Assembly (NCBI GenBank): GCA_934631025.1
Contig: CAKTXR010000035.1
Span: 1-26,681 of the forward strand
Source of the DNA: an uncultured Clostridia bacterium
GTDB taxonomy: Bacteria; Bacillota; Clostridia; Christensenellales; Aristaeellaceae
DNA length: 26,681 bases
Direction: 5' to 3'
Shown one piece after another: positions 22,587 to 26,681 of this stretch. Each line of letters starts with the position of its first letter. Position 1 is the stretch's first letter. The position numbers and the translations under genes are program-made. The notes below the pieces were generated by a model. That model was not told the origin of the DNA. It saw only the letters and a program-made list of their open reading frames with translations, and did not search any database.

Positions 22587-24743
22587 ATGAACATCACCAT
22601 CGCGCTGGCCGGCAACCCGAACAGCGGCAAAACCACACTGTTCAACGCGCTGACCGGCTCCAACCAATATGTGGGCAACTGGCCGGGCGTGACCGTCGAA
22701 CGCAAGGAGGCGCGCTTCCGCCTGCGGGACGACGAGGCGCTGCTGGTCGATCTGCCCGGCGTGTATTCCCTCTCGCCCTACAGCATCGAGGAGGACATCA
22801 CGCGCCATTTCATCGCTCAGCACCGCCCCGACATCGTGCTCAACATCGTCGACGCGACCAGCATCGAGCGCAATCTCTATTTCACGCTCCAGCTGATGGA
22901 GCTGGAACGGCCGATGGTCATCGCGCTCAATCAGATGGACGAGGTGAAGCGGCGCGGCGGCTTCATCGACGCGGAACGCCTGAGCGCGCTGCTGGGCGTG
23001 CCAGTCGTGCCCATATCGGCCAAGCGGCGCGAGGGCTTCGACGAATTGTTTGCCGCCATTCACCAGCAGGCGCACGATCAGATCGTCCCCATGCCGGAAA
23101 AAATGTACGACGAGGCGACGCGGCAGGCCATCCTCAAGATCACGCAGGCGCTGGGCGGCGGCGACGCGCACTCCGTGTTCGACGAGCCGGAGCACGCCTC
23201 TCACCGCGATAAGGAGCACCGCGACGACGACCACGCCGCCACAGCACAGCACCGCCACATCGGCGGCTACACCGACGAGGGCGACGTGGACAACGCCCCG
23301 CCGACCGCGTGGGTGGCCGTCAAGATGCTCGAGCGCGACAGGGACATCATGGAAAACGCGCTCCTGAGCGCCGATCAGAAAACGCGCGTTGAAGAGATCA
23401 TCACCGCCTATGAGGAAAACGGCCGCAAGACCTATCCCGAGATCGACAGCCTGACGCTGGTCGTCTCCGCGCGCTACGGAGCGGTCGAAAAGCTGATCGC
23501 CGATTCGCACTCGCGCTTCAATTCCGAGGATTACGGCAAGACCTCCGCCGCCATCGATCGCGTCGTCACGAACAAATATCTCGCCTTCCCGCTGTTCTTC
23601 ATCGTGCTGGCCGTAATGTTCTGGGTGACGTTCGGCCCGATCGGCACGTTTCTGACCGGCCTTATGGAAACGCTGGTGAACGACGTGATCGGCGCGGGCG
23701 CAAGGTCACTCATGGCGTGGCTGGAAGCGCCGGCATGGCTGTCCTCGCTGGTGTCGGACGGCGTCATCGCGGGCGTAGGCGGCGTGCTGGTGTTCCTACC
23801 GCAGATACTGCTCATATTCCTCTTCCTCTCGATTCTGGAGGACAGCGGCTATATGTCCCGCGCGGCGTTTATCACCGATAAGCCGCTGCGCCGGCTGGGC
23901 CTGTCCGGCCGCAGCTTCATCCCCATGCTGATGGGCTTCGGCTGTACGACGACGGCGGTCATCGCCGCGCGCGGCGTGGAAAACGAGCGCGACAAGCGCA
24001 TGACGATCCTGCTCACGCCCTACATGAGCTGCGGCGCGCGCCTGCCGGTCTACGGGCTTTTCGGCGCGGCGTTCTTTGCGCGGAATAAGGGGCTGGTCGT
24101 GTTCTCGCTCTATATGCTGGGCATACTGGTCATGATCATCTGCGGCGCGATCCTGCGCAGGACGACCTTCCGCGAGGGTGACACGCCGTTTCTGATGGAG
24201 CTGCCGCAGTACCGCGTCCCCGCGCCCAAGAGCGTATTGCGCCGCCTGTGGGATCGCGCCAGGGATTTTCTCACCCGCGCGGGCACGCTGATCTTCGCCA
24301 TGAGCGTGCTGATCTGGTTTTTGCAGAGCTTCAGCCCGACGCTTCACATGGTGGCCGACAGCGAAGAGAGCCTGTTCGGCCGGCTCGGTATGTTCATCGC
24401 GCCGGTTTTCAGGCCGCTGGGCTTCGGCGAATGGAAAAAGAGCGTGGCGCTGCTCTCCGGCCTGATCGCCAAGGAGGCCGTCGTTTCCACATTGCAGGTG
24501 CTCTATGCCGCCGCCGATTCGGGCGCGCTGACGCAGGCCGTCGCGAATGCGTTTACGCCGCTTCAGGCCTATTCGTTCCTCGTGTTCATACTGCTCTATA
24601 CCCCCTGCGTAGCCGCGCTGGCCGCCATGCGTCGCGAGCTGAACAGCCGCAAATACTTCATCATGGGCATCGTCATGCAGCTGGGCGTCGCATGGATCGT
24701 AACATTCGCCGTGTATAATATCGGGAGGTTGCTGGGGCTGTGA
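22587..24743 (+). CDS. feoB: FeoB ferrous iron transporter with His-rich insert
   Basis: This 718-residue Fe(II) transporter has an N-terminal G-protein domain: G1 GNPNSGKT (9-16), G3 DLPG (55-58), G4 NQMD (115-118) and G5 SAK (144-146). The GTPase drives or gates iron import through the membrane part, which starts at about residue 333 and has the conserved GCTTTAV (452-458) and SCGARLPVY (481-489). Between the G domain and the first membrane helix is an unusual segment (190-236) with seven histidines at 195-224 among many acidic residues, probably a metal-binding loop. The start ATG 22587 follows AAAGGATGG. The stop overlaps the next gene as GTGA. Confidence 0.95.
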   Translation: MNITIALAGNPNSGKTTLFNALTGSNQYVGNWPGVTVERKEARFRLRDDEALLVDLPGVYSLSPYSIEEDITRHFIAQHRPDIVLNIVDATSIERNLYFTLQLMELERPMVIALNQMDEVKRRGGFIDAERLSALLGVPVVPISAKRREGFDELFAAIHQQAHDQIVPMPEKMYDEATRQAILKITQALGGGDAHSVFDEPEHASHRDKEHRDDDHAATAQHRHIGGYTDEGDVDNAPPTAWVAVKMLERDRDIMENALLSADQKTRVEEIITAYEENGRKTYPEIDSLTLVVSARYGAVEKLIADSHSRFNSEDYGKTSAAIDRVVTNKYLAFPLFFIVLAVMFWVTFGPIGTFLTGLMETLVNDVIGAGARSLMAWLEAPAWLSSLVSDGVIAGVGGVLVFLPQILLIFLFLSILEDSGYMSRAAFITDKPLRRLGLSGRSFIPMLMGFGCTTTAVIAARGVENERDKRMTILLTPYMSCGARLPVYGLFGAAFFARNKGLVVFSLYMLGILVMIICGAILRRTTFREGDTPFLMELPQYRVPAPKSVLRRLWDRARDFLTRAGTLIFAMSVLIWFLQSFSPTLHMVADSEESLFGRLGMFIAPVFRPLGFGEWKKSVALLSGLIAKEAVVSTLQVLYAAADSGALTQAVANAFTPLQAYSFLVFILLYTPCVAALAAMRRELNSRKYFIMGIVMQLGVAWIVTFAVYNIGRLLGL

Positions 24744-24892
24744 AGCAGATTCTGGCCTGGGCGCTGGGCGCGCTGATTGCCGCCGCGGCGCTGACGATCA
24801 TCGTGCGCCGCGCGGTTCGCTTCATACGCTCGCGCGGCCAGTCCGGCTGTGACAGCTGCCCTTGGAGCGGCTGCCCGCGCCGCCGGCATTGA
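24740..24892 (+). CDS. FeoB-associated Cys-rich small membrane protein
   Basis: This 50-residue protein starts at GTG 24740, overlapping the feoB stop (GTGA), so it is translationally coupled. It has one N-terminal membrane helix (about 4-22), a basic stretch (VRRAVRFIRSR), and a short tail with CDSC and CPWSGC (three cysteines within ten residues plus one, at 37, 40 and 45). This matches the FeoB-associated Cys-rich membrane protein type found behind feoB in many Clostridia, a functional analogue of FeoC. It is well supported by position and layout despite its size. Confidence 0.85.
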   Translation: MKQILAWALGALIAAAALTIIVRRAVRFIRSRGQSGCDSCPWSGCPRRRH

Positions 24893-24917
24893 TACAGCTT
24901 ATCGGGAGGAATATTCA

Positions 24918-25277
24918 TTGGATCTCACCGCGCTCTTAGGCTCCTCTCAGCGCGTCACGCTGCGCGACCGGCTGGGCAATCACCGCACTGCCCGCACAGT
25001 CTGCGCCCTGATCGAGCCGGAGCGGCTGATCCTCTGCGCGAGCGAATCGCTCATGCGCTTTTCATGCGCAATCACGCTGGACTGCGGGCTTGTGCGGCTT
25101 CACGGCCGACTGCGCCCTCTGCCCAAGGCGGATTATACGGACGCGCTGTCCCGACTGAGCGCGGCCTTTCCCACCGCCGCGCGCGATTTCATCCGGCTGG
25201 GCGATAAGGCGCTGCTCGTATTCATTCCCGATCAAACGCTCCCCTCATTGAACGAGCGATTTGACTCAGCCCGATAA
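24918..25277 (+). CDS. unrecognised 119-residue protein after the feo genes
   Basis: The product is not recognised. The start TTG 24918 is chosen because GGGAGGA stands seven bases upstream; no ATG is available in that place. The protein reads as alternating short beta strands (RVTLRDRL, ARTVCALI, RLILCAS, CAITLDCGLVRLHG) followed by a helical stretch and a final strand ALLVFIPDQ. No signal peptide, membrane segment or metal motif is obvious. It begins 25 bases after the Cys-rich membrane protein, so it is probably on the feo transcript, but a link to iron is only positional. Confidence 0.65.
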   Translation: MDLTALLGSSQRVTLRDRLGNHRTARTVCALIEPERLILCASESLMRFSCAITLDCGLVRLHGRLRPLPKADYTDALSRLSAAFPTAARDFIRLGDKALLVFIPDQTLPSLNERFDSAR

Positions 25278-25506
25278 GGATATTGCCCGCGGCCGCCCTC
25301 TAAAGAGGGCATTGAAAAATATCGATCGCTGTATCGCAATCCCTTCTTTGGAGATTCGTTCAAGTTTCTCTCGCGCCCCTCATATTATCAACATCTTGCT
25401 ATTTCCCTGTGGAGCCGCATCTGCCATGCGACTTCATGACCTTTGCTAAACCTCTTTTCCATAGCCCCAGTTGAACGTGGGATTTATAACGCCTGCCTGC
25501 CATGAC
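25278..25506. other. non-coding spacer after the feo operon
   Basis: About 230 bases without a convincing gene on either strand. It holds a small hairpin GCCCTCTAAAGAGGGC (25295-25310) with no U-run, and a second weak hairpin around CGCAT-ATGCG (about 25420-25434). The terminator follows at 25507, so this is either a long 3' untranslated region or a small RNA region. Confidence 0.5.
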
Positions 25507-25546
25507 AAACCGTCGGCCCTGAATTTGCTCAGAGCCGACGGTTTTT
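25507..25546 (+). terminator. intrinsic terminator between feo operon and PBP gene
   Basis: AAACCGTCGGC (25507-25517) and GCCGACGGTTT (25534-25544) form an 11-bp stem with a T run on the plus side (25542-25546). The minus side has TTTGTC, so termination of the converging gene is possible but weaker. Confidence 0.85.
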
Positions 25547-25655
25547 ATCATCCCCATCGGGGCTTATTACAGAAGAGACTGACGACGAATTCGAGCGGAT
25601 TTTTCGTTAGGCAAAGGACTTTCAAGCTCGGAAATACTACGCCTTTTTGAGCGCG

Positions 25656-26681
25656 TCACATGCCGCCTGCGATGGTCAGCAGCCGCTCGATCAGCGTTCT
25701 GCCGCCGCTTTCCGACATCTGCGAAGCGGCCGACTCGACAATTTCACCCGCTTCCTCATAGTACTTCTGCCGCGCGATGACGTAATAGCTCGCGCCCGAC
25801 GCGCCTTCCTCATCGGTCGCCGAGAGATACTCGCCCTCGCTGCCGGTCAGGCGCGCGATTTCCACTTCCTTGCCCAAGTTTGAGCGCCGGATCACCCGCC
25901 ACACCGACACTGAATCGGGCGCGACGAACGACACCGCCGTCCTGCCGTCTCCGTCCGTCCACGAATACACCGTGCCGACCGTCTTGGGCCGCACCCACAG
26001 ATTCGAGGTCTCTGCGGGCACGCCGCCCTCCGGCAGACTTTCGCGCAGGATATACGCATTCGGCGTGTCCTCCGAGGCCAGCATGGGCGCGGCCACGTCC
26101 GCTTCCAGCGAGCGCGCGTCGATCATGACGCTTTCAAGGCCGTCCGGCTGGATGAAGGGCTGCTCGAATGCCGCCTTGTTGCTCCTGATATACGCCGCCG
26201 CCCAGCGCGCTGGAAAGCTGCCGCCGGTCACGCCCTGTGCAAGCTCGTGTGCGTCGGGATCGTCATAGCCCATCCACACGACCAGCGCCGTGCGCGGCGT
26301 ATAGGCCGCCGTCCACGCGTCGCGATTGCCGCCGTCCGTCTCGCCGACCGTGCCGGTTTTCGCCGCGACCGCAATGCCCGCGTCGTTGAGCGCCCGCGCC
26401 GTGCCCGTACGCGCCGTATCGCGCAAAACGTCGGTGATCAGATAGGCGCTCTGCGCGCTCACCGCGCGTCTGCTTTCCTGCTTGTATTCATAAACGACCT
26501 TGCCACGCGAGTCCTCAATGCGCCGTATGGTGTGCGGCGCGACCGTCGTGCCGCCGTTGCCCAGCGCGCCGTACGCCGCCGCCAGCGCCGCCGGAGAAAC
26601 GCCGTCGCGCAGCGCGCCCAGCCCCAGCGCATAGCTCACATCCTCATCGCTCAGCTCAAGGCCGAAGCGTCCGGCGTACAT
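25656..26681 (-). CDS. class A penicillin-binding protein, C-terminal part (5' end outside window)
   Basis: The visible 341 residues are the end of a bifunctional peptidoglycan glycosyltransferase/transpeptidase of the PBP1A type. ALGLGALRDGVSPAALAAAYG matches the conserved PBP1A segment after the SxN motif, and AAKTGTV (about 109-115 of the visible part) is the KTG motif of the transpeptidase site. The glycosyltransferase domain and the catalytic serine lie beyond the right edge. A C-terminal extension of about 130 residues after the transpeptidase domain looks like one fibronectin-type beta domain followed by a short helical tail. The Met at the edge is internal, not the start. Confidence 0.9.
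   Translation of the reverse strand: MYAGRFGLELSDEDVSYALGLGALRDGVSPAALAAAYGALGNGGTTVAPHTIRRIEDSRGKVVYEYKQESRRAVSAQSAYLITDVLRDTARTGTARALNDAGIAVAAKTGTVGETDGGNRDAWTAAYTPRTALVVWMGYDDPDAHELAQGVTGGSFPARWAAAYIRSNKAAFEQPFIQPDGLESVMIDARSLEADVAAPMLASEDTPNAYILRESLPEGGVPAETSNLWVRPKTVGTVYSWTDGDGRTAVSFVAPDSVSVWRVIRRSNLGKEVEIARLTGSEGEYLSATDEEGASGASYYVIARQKYYEEAGEIVESAASQMSESGGRTLIERLLTIAGGM

Noticed and set aside
1..26681. CRISPR array, transposase, integrase, tRNA or rRNA genes
   Set aside because: No direct-repeat array, recombinase motif, clover-leaf sequence or rRNA segment was recognised on either strand.

Overview
The window looks like a chromosomal segment of a GC-rich (about 60% by eye) anaerobic Bacillota, probably a gut-type Clostridia. 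The reasons are a T-box leader, vegetative promoters of TTGACA-17-TATAAT type, strong GGAGG ribosome sites with some TTG/GTG starts, an ECF-type BioY, a FeoA/FeoB system with a Cys-rich partner protein, and typical Clostridia fused ABC transporters. No rRNA, tRNA, CRISPR array, insertion sequence, phage gene or integrase was seen.

Layout. 1-1740 (minus): a T-box riboswitch with its own promoter and terminator precedes an acyl-CoA ligase cut by the left edge. 1730-3850: a sugar-phosphate isomerase-like TIM barrel (minus) diverges from a GpsA-like dehydrogenase (plus). 3854-6713 (minus): two genes without signal peptides, a sialidase-like propeller and a 588-residue protein that may be polysaccharide-lyase-like. 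6845-9472 (plus): an operon of a two-domain P-loop kinase, a divergent acetate-kinase homologue and a small zinc-ribbon protein. 9473-9761: an intergenic region with strong hairpins. 9762-11773 (minus): a translationally coupled medium-chain dehydrogenase and Gfo/Idh/MocA oxidoreductase. 12074-13913 (plus): an NCS2 permease with a phosphoribosyltransferase, probably nucleobase salvage. 14034-16985 (plus): a MacB-type fused ABC exporter. 17048-17593 (minus): BioY. 17667-19248: a serine esterase (minus) divergent from an AraC regulator (plus). 19302-22043 (minus): TldD and TldE protease subunits. 22305-25277 (plus): a ferrous-iron operon, feoA-feoB, a 50-residue Cys-rich membrane protein and an unknown 119-residue protein. 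25656-26681 (minus): the C-terminal part of a class A penicillin-binding protein cut by the right edge.

The left half (isomerase, GpsA-like, sialidase-like, 588-residue protein, dehydrogenase pair) reads as scattered sugar or glycan catabolism in small independent units, most with a recognisable promoter and terminator. The right half is transport and housekeeping. The most unusual items are the tyrosine-type T-box in front of an acyl-CoA ligase, the acetate-kinase homologue with replaced catalytic residues inside a small operon of unknown purpose, and a histidine-rich insert in FeoB. All functional statements come from reading the sequence; no database search was run.
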